NCBI GenBank assembly: GCA_964499235.1
Contig: CAZCKC010000001.1
Coordinates: forward strand, 62,001-126,000
DNA: 64,000 nucleotides
Reading direction: 5' to 3'
Origin: JAFGRR01 sp964499235
GTDB taxonomy: Bacteria; Planctomycetota; Phycisphaerae; UBA1845; Fen-1342
Shown here: positions 50,206-58,396 of the stretch, piece by piece
How the letters are laid out: every line of letters starts with the position of its first letter
Numbering within the stretch: the first letter of the stretch is position 1
The notes under the pieces: generated by a model
The model's database searches: none
The model's input: the letters and a program-made list of their open reading frames with translations, nothing else
What the model was told of the DNA's origin: nothing
Position numbers and translations under genes: made by a program

Positions 50206-52866
50206 GTGCAAACCATCGGTTATTCCCGCCGTGGAAGCGGGCGCTGGGCGCCGGCGCTCCCGCTCGCCCTCGTCGGGGCGGCAATCCTCATGCTGCCCGT
50301 CACGCCCGCGGCCGCGACGAGCCCGGCAACGGCCCCGCCGCCTCTCACCAAGAGCGAGCCGGTCGCCCCCAACCCGCTCCGCGATCCGCGATCTACGCTG
50401 GCGTTCCTCCGCGGGGCCATCGAGCGCGGCGATAGCGCGGCCGCCCGCCGGGCGCTCGATTTCAGCCAAGTCGATTCCGAGGTCGTCCGGGCCGACGGCG
50501 ACCGCTATGTCACGCTGCTGGGCGCCATCCTCGACGAGCTGGAAGAAGCCGAGCTGCTCGACCCGGCCGAGCTCCCCGATGATCCCACCGCCCCGACGCA
50601 GACGCTCGGCCGCGATCCGATCCTGCTGGCGCTCGAACGCCACGAGATCGCGGTCGAAGGCGGCGACCCGCTGCGGATCTGGCGTTTCTCGGCCTCAACC
50701 GTCGCCGACCTGCCCGAGCTTCATGAACAGCTCATCCAGCTCGACGAAGCGCCCGCGCCGCCGGGCCGCGAACCGCCCGCCGAACCCGCCGACGACGAAG
50801 CGGCCACTCCCAGCCCGCAACGCTCCCCCCGCGCGCTGCTCCAGAACTTCCTCAACGCCGCGGCCGACGCGGAGAAGGACACGAGCTTCTACCAGGCCGC
50901 GATGGCCGCCTTCGACCTGTCGCAGATCCCGCCCGCCGAGCGAGAGGAAATCGGCGTGACGCGGGTCGAGCAGCTCAAGGCCGTCCTCGGCTACCTCGTC
51001 GGAGAAGGCGTCCTGGTTCTCGACGACCTGCCGGAGGAAATGCCCCCGGACCAGACCTCGTGGACGCTCGGCGCCGAGCCGTTCCTGGCGATCCTCTCCC
51101 GCCAGCCGGATGGCACCTGGCGGATCTCGTCGCGGACCGTTGCCCGCCTGCCCGCGATGCACGCCGAGCTCCGCGAGCGCGCGACCGGCGATGAAGACGC
51201 TGCGGCCAAGGCGGCCATCGCTGGCTCAGCCTTCATTCGGCTCGACACGACCTCGCCGCAGGCCACGCTGAACCTGTTCCTGACGTCGATGAATACCGGC
51301 GACCTCGATGGGGCGATGCGCTGTCTCGATCTCAGCCAGCTCAGCTACGCGGAGCGGCAGTACGCCCCGCAGTTCGCCGGCAAGCTCTGGCTGGTGCTCA
51401 ACCGGCTGCGGGTCGTCGTGCTGCAGGAGGTTCCGGCCGACAGCGACTCGCTCGAGCCCTACTCGATGCTGCTCGTACCGGCCGGCCGAATCACGATCGA
51501 CCGCGTGCGTTTTGGCGCGCGACAGGGCGAGTGGCTCTTCAGCGCCTCAACCGTCACGAGCATCGAGCGACTCTACCGCGTCTACGAGACGGAGCCGGTG
51601 GTGCCCGAGCTGCGCGACGCGCGGCTCGCGTTCTGGCAGCTCCCGGCGCTGTACGTCCGCGAGTATTGGGTGCCGGACAGCGCCAAGCAGCCGTGGGGCG
51701 GCCTCCAGGTGTGGCAGTGGATCGGGCTCGCGGCGGTGCTGCTCGTCGGATTGATCGTGCGGCTCGCCACGATGCTGATCCTGCCGCGGCTTGGCTCGTG
51801 GTATTTCAGCACCCACGAGGTGGCGATGCTGCCGAGCGTGTGGCGCAAGGCGCTGCGCCCGACGGCCGACCTGCTCACGGTGCTGGCGTTGTGGGGCGGG
51901 CTGCAGGTGCTCGACCTCGGCGTCGAGGTCATGACCTGGGCGTGGTGGGGCCTGCGGATCATCATCGCCGTCGTCGCCGTGATCGCCATCTATCGCATCG
52001 TCGACGTCCTGATGGCCTACTTCACGATCCGCGCGGCCGAAACCAAGACCCGCCTCGACGACGTCCTCGTCCCCCTGATCCAGAAAACGCTGAAGGTGGT
52101 GATCGTCGCCCTCGGCCTGATCTTCATCGCCAGCTCGTTCGGCTTCCAGGTCACGCCGCTGCTGGCCGGCTTCGGCATCGGCGGCCTCGCGTTCGGCCTC
52201 GCGGCCCAAGACACGCTGAAGAACTTCTTCGGCTCGATCAACGTCGTGCTCGACCGCCCGTTCCAGGTCGGCGACTGGGTCAAGATGGGCGACGTCGAAG
52301 GCACGGTCGAGTCGGTCGGCCTGCGGAGCTCGCGGATCCGCACGTTCTACAACTCCGAGGTCACGGTGCCCAACTCGGAGATCATGAACGAGCGCGTCGA
52401 CAACATGGGCCGCCGCAAATACCGCCGGATGAAGTTCATGGTCTCGGTGACCTACGACACCAAGCCCGAGCAGCTCGAGGCTTTCACCGAGGGCATGCGC
52501 GAGCTCATCCGCCGCCACCCCTACACCCGCAAGGACTACTACTTCTGCTACGTGAACCAGTTCGCGGCGTCCTCGATCGACATCCTGCTCTACGCGTTCC
52601 TCGAGACCCCCGACTGGGCGACCGAGCTCCGCGAGCGCCATCGCCTGCTTGTCGACATCGTCCGACTCGCCAAGCGCCTCAACGTCGACTTCGCCTTCCC
52701 GACCCAGACCCTGCACGTCTACCAGGAAGGGGACCCCGGTGAGCGCGGCAAGGACTTCCCCGAGACTGTCGGCGGCGCGTTCGCCGTCGGCCGCGCCCAG
52801 GCCCAGCGGATCTGCGCCGAGTTCCTCCCCGCCGACGGCTCGAAGCCGCCGCCCGTCGCGCCCTAA
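50206..52866 (+). CDS. MscS-family mechanosensitive channel with three periplasmic repeats
   Basis: An 886-residue protein. Signal 'LPLALVGAAILMLPVTPAAA' (19-38) is followed by three copies of a ~110-residue unit at about 60-175, 207-322 and 350-460, each opening with an SPRxxLxxFL-like helix and closing with W(R/L)(F/I)S(A/S)xTV. Then come membrane helices from about 505 and the MscS core: 'LLAGFGIGGLAFGLAAQDTL', 'LDRPFQVGDWVKMGDVEGTV' and 'VPNSEIMNERVDNM'. It opens when membrane tension rises. The GTG start at 50206 is chosen because it places the signal at the N terminus; its ribosome site is weak. The open frame continues upstream to 49099 without support. Confidence 0.85.
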   Translation: MQTIGYSRRGSGRWAPALPLALVGAAILMLPVTPAAATSPATAPPPLTKSEPVAPNPLRDPRSTLAFLRGAIERGDSAAARRALDFSQVDSEVVRADGDRYVTLLGAILDELEEAELLDPAELPDDPTAPTQTLGRDPILLALERHEIAVEGGDPLRIWRFSASTVADLPELHEQLIQLDEAPAPPGREPPAEPADDEAATPSPQRSPRALLQNFLNAAADAEKDTSFYQAAMAAFDLSQIPPAEREEIGVTRVEQLKAVLGYLVGEGVLVLDDLPEEMPPDQTSWTLGAEPFLAILSRQPDGTWRISSRTVARLPAMHAELRERATGDEDAAAKAAIAGSAFIRLDTTSPQATLNLFLTSMNTGDLDGAMRCLDLSQLSYAERQYAPQFAGKLWLVLNRLRVVVLQEVPADSDSLEPYSMLLVPAGRITIDRVRFGARQGEWLFSASTVTSIERLYRVYETEPVVPELRDARLAFWQLPALYVREYWVPDSAKQPWGGLQVWQWIGLAAVLLVGLIVRLATMLILPRLGSWYFSTHEVAMLPSVWRKALRPTADLLTVLALWGGLQVLDLGVEVMTWAWWGLRIIIAVVAVIAIYRIVDVLMAYFTIRAAETKTRLDDVLVPLIQKTLKVVIVALGLIFIASSFGFQVTPLLAGFGIGGLAFGLAAQDTLKNFFGSINVVLDRPFQVGDWVKMGDVEGTVESVGLRSSRIRTFYNSEVTVPNSEIMNERVDNMGRRKYRRMKFMVSVTYDTKPEQLEAFTEGMRELIRRHPYTRKDYYFCYVNQFAASSIDILLYAFLETPDWATELRERHRLLVDIVRLAKRLNVDFAFPTQTLHVYQEGDPGERGKDFPETVGGAFAVGRAQAQRICAEFLPADGSKPPPVAP

Positions 52867-52885
52867 GCACGTGAAGAAGAGCGGC

Positions 52886-53617
52886 TCAGCCGTCTTCTGA
52901 TCCGCCCGGCGGCGTGATCGCCGGCGCGCTCGGATCCTGCGGCGTCAGCGCCAGCTTCCGCGGGTCATAGCCGTGCCGCGCGATCCGCTGCAGGATGTCG
53001 GCGAAGACGTCACGCTGCAGCACCGGCGTGCGACTGATCACCCACAGGTACTCCCGGCTCGGCTGGCCCACGACCGCCCAGCTGTAGTCGTCCGCGCACG
53101 CGATCACCCAGTAGTCCGCCCGGAACGGCCAGATGAACTGCACGTACCACTTCGCGTGCGACGCCTCGTCGACCACCCACGCCGTGGCGTGCGAGTCGGT
53201 CTTCGGCCCCTCGAGTGTCTTGCGATGGCCCGTGTTGTGGACGTCGATCTTTCCGTCGTCACGGAGCGTGTAGATGATGTGCACGCCGACGATGCCGTCC
53301 TGGAAACTGTTCGGGTAGCGGGCGATCTCGTACCACTCACCCATGTAGCGGTCGAGCTCGATCCGCGCCACCGCCCGAACGTCGCCCTCGATCGGCGGCA
53401 GCTCAAAGCCCCGCAGGTCGGTCAGCTCCGCCGTTGTCGCCGGTTCGCGGCCGTCGCCTTTCTCCGCGTCGGCGCTGTCGTCACCGCCGGGCACCGGCCG
53501 CGTCGCGGGCGGATCAGTCGCCGCGGCATCCGCTGTCGGCCCCTCACCGGAGCCGTCGCGACACCCGACCAGCAGCCCGCTGATCAGCAGCCAGGTTCCC
53601 AGACACCGCCAAGACAT
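52886..53617 (-). CDS. lipocalin family lipoprotein (Blc-like)
   Basis: A 243-residue lipoprotein: signal 'LLISGLLVGC' with lipobox, a polar linker of about 60 residues, then a lipocalin: 'ELDRYMGEWYEIARYPNSFQ' with the GxWY motif, 'VHNTGHRK', 'AKWYVQFIWPF', 'YWVIACADDYSWAVVGQPS', 'LWVISRTP'. It belongs to the Blc/apolipoprotein D-like bacterial lipocalins that bind lipids at the outer membrane. ATG 53617 has GGGAG 5 bases upstream; an ATG at 53629 is open too. Convergent with the channel gene, 20 bases apart. Confidence 0.88.
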   Translation of the reverse strand: MSWRCLGTWLLISGLLVGCRDGSGEGPTADAAATDPPATRPVPGGDDSADAEKGDGREPATTAELTDLRGFELPPIEGDVRAVARIELDRYMGEWYEIARYPNSFQDGIVGVHIIYTLRDDGKIDVHNTGHRKTLEGPKTDSHATAWVVDEASHAKWYVQFIWPFRADYWVIACADDYSWAVVGQPSREYLWVISRTPVLQRDVFADILQRIARHGYDPRKLALTPQDPSAPAITPPGGSEDG

Positions 53618-53709
53618 CGCGTCTCCCATCCGCGCTCACGCCACGCAGCCTTGCGTATTCCATCCACCGGTTGACTCTATCGGCGTGTTCTCGAAGGCGC
53701 GGTCGCCGC

Positions 53710-54171
53710 TCAGCCGACCGCGAAGGTCAGCACGACCTCGACCGTGCTGTTCAGCGGCAGCTCCGCCACGCCGACCGCGGCCCGGGTGTGCTTGCCGGCC
53801 TCGCCGAAGACCGCCACCAGCAGCTCGCTCGCGCCGTTCGCGACCAGGTGCTGCTGCGTGAACCCCGGCCCCGACGCGACGTAAACGGCCACGTGTACGA
53901 CCTGCTTGATCCGTTCCAGCCCGCCCAGGTGTTGTGCCGCCAGCGCCAGCCCGTTCAGCGTGCACAGCCGCGCTGCCGCCAGCGCTTCTTCCATCGGCCC
54001 TTCGGCCCCGACCTTTCCGGCGTAGGCGACCTTCCCCTCGCTCACCGGGATCTGCCCGCTCAACAGCAGCAGCTCACCCTGTTGCAGGACGGGGACGTAC
54101 GCCCCCACCGGCGCCGCGACCTGCGGCAATTCCAGTCCCAGGGCTTTCAGGCGTTCAGTCGGCGTGCTCAT
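53710..54171 (-). CDS. RidA/YjgF-family protein
   Basis: A 153-residue RidA-like protein of the longer YjgH/TCP-type: 'YVPVLQQGELLLLSGQIPVS', 'MEEALAAARLCTLNGLALA', 'IKQVVHVAVYVASGPGF', 'GKHTRAAVGVAELPLNSTVE' near the C terminus. It probably hydrolyses reactive enamine/imine intermediates or is a relative without that activity. The conserved arginine of RidA is in 'HTRAAVG'. ATG 54171 lies inside scpA by 17 bases and has AAGGA upstream, so the two are likely translated together. Confidence 0.85.
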   Translation of the reverse strand: MSTPTERLKALGLELPQVAAPVGAYVPVLQQGELLLLSGQIPVSEGKVAYAGKVGAEGPMEEALAAARLCTLNGLALAAQHLGGLERIKQVVHVAVYVASGPGFTQQHLVANGASELLVAVFGEAGKHTRAAVGVAELPLNSTVEVVLTFAVG

Positions 54172-55027
54172 CGGCGGCGATGTCCTTCGGCGCGGGTTCC
54201 AGTTCGTCAGGCGGCGTCTCGAGCTGCTCGTCTTCCTCCGGCTGGACCAGGCGCGGGCCGATCGGCCGCAGCGGCGTGTCATCCTCGACCGCGTCGTCCT
54301 CGTCAGCGACCTCCTCCAGCCGTACCAGGTAGATCGTGCCGAAGTTGGCGTCCTGCTGCGCCGTCAACCGCTTCTTGCGGACCAGCTCGAGCAGCGCCAA
54401 AAACAACCCGACGAGCTCACCCTTCGCCCGCCGACCGGAAAAGACCTCTTCAAACGTCGTCGGCCCGTCCGTCGCGACGGCGGCCAACAGTTCTTCCGCC
54501 CACAGCTCGATCGGCGTGTCGTCGTAAGTGACCTCGTGCAGCGCCGACCCGCGCCCGATCGCCGTCATCACCCGATTGAACGCCGACACCAGGTCCCAGA
54601 CCTGCGCGTCCTCGAGCTCGACGGCCGCGTCGTCCTTCGGCAGGTCGGCCGGCACCCGCGCATAGCGGCGAGCCCGGTCCTCGGCCGCGCTGCCGAGCTG
54701 GGCGGCGGCCTCCTTGAACCGCTTGTATTCCAGCAGCTCGCGGATCAGGTTGCCGGACACGTCGTCGTCGTCATCGAGCGCCTCGATCGGCGGGCGCGGC
54801 AGCAGGTACCGCGACTTGAGCTCCGCCAGCGTCGCCGCGATGACGAGAAACTCGCCCACCGCGTTCGGGTCGATCTGCTCGAGCAGGTGGACGTACTCGA
54901 TGTATTGGTCGGCCACCTTGCGCACCGACACGTCGTGGATGTCCAGCTCCTCCCGCCTGATCAGAAACAGCAGCAGATCCAGCGGCCCCGAGAAGACATC
55001 GAGCTGTACGCGGTACTCTTCATCCAT
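54155..55027 (-). CDS. scpA: segregation and condensation protein A
   Basis: A 290-residue ScpA kleisin: 'FSGPLDLLLFLIRREELDIHD' region at the start (given here in part), 'EFLVIAATLAELKSRYLLP', then a divergent middle and the winged-helix C-terminal part 'FEEVFSGRRAKGELVGLFLA', 'LLELVRKKRLTAQQDANFG'. It bridges SMC heads in chromosome condensation. An acidic tail of about 40 residues ends it. ScpB is not next to it, which is common in some phyla. It overlaps the RidA-like gene by 17 bases. Confidence 0.9.
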   Translation of the reverse strand: MDEEYRVQLDVFSGPLDLLLFLIRREELDIHDVSVRKVADQYIEYVHLLEQIDPNAVGEFLVIAATLAELKSRYLLPRPPIEALDDDDDVSGNLIRELLEYKRFKEAAAQLGSAAEDRARRYARVPADLPKDDAAVELEDAQVWDLVSAFNRVMTAIGRGSALHEVTYDDTPIELWAEELLAAVATDGPTTFEEVFSGRRAKGELVGLFLALLELVRKKRLTAQQDANFGTIYLVRLEEVADEDDAVEDDTPLRPIGPRLVQPEEDEQLETPPDELEPAPKDIAADEHAD

Positions 55028-55069
55028 CAGCGTGCCCGCTTACTCCGCAAATCGGGTGCCATCCGGGTG

Positions 55070-55089
55070 CCCCAGGCTTCAGCCTGGGG
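55070..55089. repeat. palindromic CCCCAGGCT/AGCCTGGGG element
   Basis: Arms CCCCAGGCT (55070-55078) and AGCCTGGGG (55081-55089) are perfect over 9 bases with a 2-base centre. It sits in the 161-base gap between trpS and scpA with no T-tract. It has the look of a short repeated intergenic palindrome, and may also act as a weak terminator for trpS. Confidence 0.5.
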
Positions 55090-55188
55090 GACTGACCGCA
55101 ACCGCCAGTCTGAATAACTGATTACCCGCGACTTCACTCCCCACGCATTCTGCCCCATAACCACCCACGCCGAAACCGCGCCGCACAC

Positions 55189-56184
55189 CTATCCCCGCGC
55201 CGCGAGCGCGTTCTCCGCCGTCACCACCCCGCACGCGTCCCGCACCTCGGCCATCACCTCCTGCGCGACCGCCCGCGCCCGGGCCGCGCCGCTGCGGAGA
55301 ATGTCCTCGACCTCGTCCGGCTGCGACGCCCACTGCTCACGGTTCTCGCGCCGCACCCCGATCTGATCCTCGTAGAGCTCGTGCAGCCGCTTCTTTGCCT
55401 CGCCGTAGCCCATCCCGCCGGCCCGGTAACGCCGCTCCCACTCGCCCAGCTCCTCCGGCCCCGCGAGCAGCTTCAGCAGCGCAAAGACATTACACGCCTC
55501 GGGATCCTTCGGCTCCGCGACCGGCGTCGAGTCCGTCTTGATCCCCATGATCTTTTTCTTCATCGCCTTTGCCGGCCCGAAGAGCTCGATCGTGTTGCCG
55601 TAGCTCTTGCTCATCTTCTGCCCGTCGACGCCCGGCACGTAGGGCGAGTCGTTCAGCCGGATCTCCGGCCGCACGAACACCTCGCGGTAGGTGTTGTTGA
55701 AGTAGCCGGCCATGTCCTGCGTCATCTCGACGTGCTGGGTCTGGTCGCGGCCGACGGGCACGACGTCGCTGCGGTAGATCAGGATGTCGGCCGCCATCAG
55801 CAGCGGGTAGCAGAACAGTCCCATCGAGGCCGGCAAGCCGCGGTCCACCTTGTCCTTATAGGAGGTCGCCCGGTCGAGCAGCCCTTTGCCGGTAACGGTT
55901 GCCAGGATCCACGCCAGCTCGGTGACCTCGGGGATGTCGCTTTGGCGGAAGAGCGTGGCCTTGTACGGGTCGAGCCCCATTGCCAGGTAATCGAGCGCGA
56001 CGTCCAGCGTCAGCTGCCGCAACTTCGCCGCGTCCTGGATCGTGTTCAGCGTGTGCAGGTTGGCGATGAAGTAGAACGGCTCCGTGTCCGGCGCGTCCTG
56101 CAACTCGATGTGCTGCTTCATCGCCCCGAAGTAGTTGCCGAGGTGCAACGCCCCCGACGGCTGAACTCCCGATAGCACCCGCAT
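55189..56184 (-). CDS. trpS: tryptophanyl-tRNA synthetase
   Basis: A 331-residue class Ic synthetase: 'VLSGVQPSGALHLGNYFGAM' with the HLGN (HIGH) motif, 'MAADILIYRSDVVPVGRDQ', 'KMSKSYGNTIELF' (KMSKS), and the C-terminal helices. Length is typical. It charges tRNA-Trp. ATG 56184 has AGGA about 10 bases upstream. It is transcribed leftward ahead of the CCCCAGGCT element and scpA. Confidence 0.95.
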   Translation of the reverse strand: MRVLSGVQPSGALHLGNYFGAMKQHIELQDAPDTEPFYFIANLHTLNTIQDAAKLRQLTLDVALDYLAMGLDPYKATLFRQSDIPEVTELAWILATVTGKGLLDRATSYKDKVDRGLPASMGLFCYPLLMAADILIYRSDVVPVGRDQTQHVEMTQDMAGYFNNTYREVFVRPEIRLNDSPYVPGVDGQKMSKSYGNTIELFGPAKAMKKKIMGIKTDSTPVAEPKDPEACNVFALLKLLAGPEELGEWERRYRAGGMGYGEAKKRLHELYEDQIGVRRENREQWASQPDEVEDILRSGAARARAVAQEVMAEVRDACGVVTAENALAARG

Positions 56185-56315
56185 GCCGGCTGGTCCTCGT
56201 AAACGCCTCGCCACGACCGCGTCCGCCGCGCGGCCGGCCTCAGCCCGCGGCGGCGCTCCGGCTGTCTACGATAAGCCCCTGCCCGACACCGGCAAAGCGC
56301 CGCCGCCAGACGCAT

Positions 56316-56351
56316 AAAAAAGCCCGGCCGCAGGCGTCCCCGCGGCCGGGC
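56316..56351 (-). terminator. intrinsic terminator of the superoxide dismutase gene
   Basis: Arms GCCCGGCCGC (56322-56331) and GCGGCCGGGC (56342-56351) pair perfectly over 10 bases with a 10-base loop, followed on the minus strand by six T residues. It lies 25 bases after the sod stop. Confidence 0.9.
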
Positions 56352-56376
56352 GCAACCGGTCATCCGGCCGGGCAGC

Positions 56377-56991
56377 TTACTTCTTCGCTCCGGCGTAGAA
56401 CTCGTTGACCTTGTCCCAGTCGACGACGTTCCACCAGGCCTTGATGTAGTCCGGACGCTTGTTCTGGTATTTCAGGTAGTACGCGTGCTCCCAGACGTCC
56501 AGGCCCAGGATCGGCGTGAGGCCCTGCATCAGCGGCGAATCCTGGTTCGGCGTGCTGATAATCTGGAGCTTGCCGCCGCCGTCCACCACGAGCCACGCCC
56601 AGCCGCTGCCGAACCGCGTCGCGCCGGCGTTCGCAAACTCCTCCTGGAACTTACCGAAGCCGCCGAAGGTGCTGCTGATCTCCTGGCCCACGTCGCCCGT
56701 GGGCTCGCCGCCCTTGCCCGGGCCCATGATCTGCCAGAAGAGGCTGTGGTTGGCGTGCCCGCCGCCATTGTTGATGACCGCCTGGCGGATGTCGGCCGGC
56801 ACCGTCTCGATCTCCCGCATCAACTGGTCGATCGGCTTGCTGGCGAGGTCGCCCTGGCCCTCGAGCGCAGCATTCACTTTGGTCACGTACGTGTTGTGGT
56901 GCTTGGTGTGGTGGATCTCCATCGTCTGCGCATCGATGTGCGGCTCGAGCGCATCGTACGCATACGGCAAATCGGGCAGGGTGTAAGCCAT
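56377..56991 (-). CDS. Fe/Mn superoxide dismutase
   Basis: A 204-residue superoxide dismutase. Metal ligands are H27 ('EIHHTKHHNTYV'), H82 ('NNGGGHANHSLFW'), and the Asp/His of 'LGLDVWEHAYYLKYQNKRPD'. 'GSGWAWLVVDGG' and 'NQDSPLM' point to the manganese type, but metal choice cannot be fixed from sequence. It detoxifies superoxide in the cytoplasm. GAAGGAGA lies before ATG 56991, and the gene has its own terminator, so it is monocistronic. Confidence 0.94.
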   Translation of the reverse strand: MAYTLPDLPYAYDALEPHIDAQTMEIHHTKHHNTYVTKVNAALEGQGDLASKPIDQLMREIETVPADIRQAVINNGGGHANHSLFWQIMGPGKGGEPTGDVGQEISSTFGGFGKFQEEFANAGATRFGSGWAWLVVDGGGKLQIISTPNQDSPLMQGLTPILGLDVWEHAYYLKYQNKRPDYIKAWWNVVDWDKVNEFYAGAKK

Positions 56992-57212
56992 CGGTCCGGT
57001 CTCCTTCCGTCAGAAGTGCTTTTAAAAGCGGGCGGCGTCCCGGCATGCGCGGCCCGGCCGGCCCGCTCCGCTGATTCCAGTTGAGTATAGGGACTGCCCC
57101 CCGCGTCGGCGCAGCCGTCCAAGTTGACGCTGGCGCGCGGGGCTCGGACAATCCCGGCCGGTATCACCGCCACCCGCGGCCGCACGCCGCGCATCTGATG
57201 AGGGCACCTTCG

Positions 57213-57677
57213 ATGAAGAGCTGGGAAGTTCTCCGCCACGCCAGCGCCGCCAGCGGCATCAAGGCGCTGGCCGCGAAATTAAACCTAAGTCAGGCCTTGG
57301 TCTACAAGTGGTGCCAGGAGCCGCCCTCCGAAGAGTTCCCCGACGCCTCCGGCGCCCGCAACCCCCTCGACCGCGTCAGCGCCATCTACCAGGCCACCCG
57401 CGACCCCGCCGTCATCAACTACCTCTGCCGCGTCGCCGACGGCTTCTTTGTCGCCAACCCAGCGGCCCAGCCGACCGCGCCCGAGGAACGCCTGCTCAAC
57501 TCTACCCAGCGCATGGTCCACGAGTTCAGCAGCCTCCTCACCGAGATCAGCAACGGCTACGAAGACGACGGCCTCATCTCCGAAGCCGAGGCCGACCGCA
57601 TCCGCCAATCCTGGGAACGCCTCAAGAGCCAGGCCGAACAATTCGTCGTCTCCTGCGAGCAGGGCGTCTACGGCTGA
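57213..57677 (+). CDS. small DNA-binding protein, phage CII-like family
   Basis: A 154-residue protein. 'SWEVLRHASAASGIKALAAK' and 'LNLSQALVYKWCQEPP' form a helix-turn-helix head (residues 3-40). 'SGARNPLDRVSAIYQAT' and 'INYLCRVADGFFVANP' are the blocks of the chromosomal CII-like protein family seen in Planctomycetota and Verrucomicrobiota. The C-terminal half is a helical, charged region. It is probably a transcription factor with unknown targets. ATG 57213 has GAGG 9 bases upstream; ATG 57198 is in frame too. Confidence 0.75.
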   Translation: MKSWEVLRHASAASGIKALAAKLNLSQALVYKWCQEPPSEEFPDASGARNPLDRVSAIYQATRDPAVINYLCRVADGFFVANPAAQPTAPEERLLNSTQRMVHEFSSLLTEISNGYEDDGLISEAEADRIRQSWERLKSQAEQFVVSCEQGVYG

Positions 57678-57740
57678 AACGCCCCGCCCCGCCCCGTTCC
57701 CCACGGGTTGCGCACCTTCACGCCGAATTCAGACAAACTT

Positions 57741-57758
57741 AACACGCTTATGCGTGTT
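57741..57758. repeat. inverted repeat after the CII-like gene
   Basis: AACACGC (57741-57747), TTAT, GCGTGTT (57752-57758): perfect 7-base arms and a 4-base loop, 63 bases after the CII-like stop. No T-tract follows on the plus strand. It may stall transcription or be an operator for the next gene. Confidence 0.4.
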
Positions 57759-57862
57759 CACCGTAGTTGCCCCCGGCTACACTCCCGCCCGGTTCGGCAT
57801 CCGGCCGCGCTCCGGCGACCCCGATCGCCGACACACTTCGACTTGCCTTGTGGGGATCAGGC

Positions 57863-58396
57863 GTGGGACTCTTCGGCCACTGCGCGCGAATCGCGGCCTC
57901 GGTCAGGCATGGGGCGATTCACTTCGGCGCGTCACCCCTGCGGCGCTGGCGGCTCGAGATCAGCCGCATTGCCGTCGTCGGTACGCGAACCGTGCAGCAC
58001 GAGGACGGTACGCCGGACCGCCGGGTCGTGCTCATCCGCGACGACGGCGTCGTCCGCGAAGCCCCGCTCGAGGCCGGCGGCGTCGACGCCGTCCTCTACG
58101 AGCTCGAAAAGGTCCTCGGCATCACGCTGCTGCTTGAGGATGACGAACCGCCGGCCGCTGGCGCGGTCCACTTTCCGCTCTCGCTCCGCCACGCCCCGCT
58201 GTTGCAGCTCCCGCCCGCGTCAACAAGCCGACCAGATCAAGCCAGCGCAGACGCGGTGCCCGAGCTGTCCGCCGATGTTCGTCGTTACCTGGAGCGGAGG
58301 AAGCGTCGCGAGAGCCGCCGCGCCCGCGCCGGTCGCGAGACCGTCGTCGACCGCCGCGCCCGGTCGCTAAGCGTCGCTGATCCGGAAGCCGAGTAG
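57863..58396 (+). CDS. hypothetical protein
   Basis: A 177-residue protein without a recognised domain. The first 100 residues look like a mixed alpha/beta fold with strand-like 'LEISRIAVVGTRTVQ' and 'RRVVLIRDDGVVREAPLE', and helix 'VDAVLYELEKVLGITLLL'. The C terminus (about 130-175) is arginine-rich, with 'RRYLERRKRRESRRARAG', which could bind nucleic acid. GTG 57863 is taken as start, after a GGGATCAGG stretch; a TTG at 57767 is also open. The stop overlaps the convergent metzincin gene by 30 bases. Coding status is likely but not certain. Confidence 0.55.
   Translation: MGLFGHCARIAASVRHGAIHFGASPLRRWRLEISRIAVVGTRTVQHEDGTPDRRVVLIRDDGVVREAPLEAGGVDAVLYELEKVLGITLLLEDDEPPAAGAVHFPLSLRHAPLLQLPPASTSRPDQASADAVPELSADVRRYLERRKRRESRRARAGRETVVDRRARSLSVADPEAE

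Noticed and set aside
50008..50643. N-terminal extension of the heparinase-like frame
   Set aside because: It is antisense to the signal and first repeat of the channel gene; ATG 50007 with GGAGGAG explains the start.
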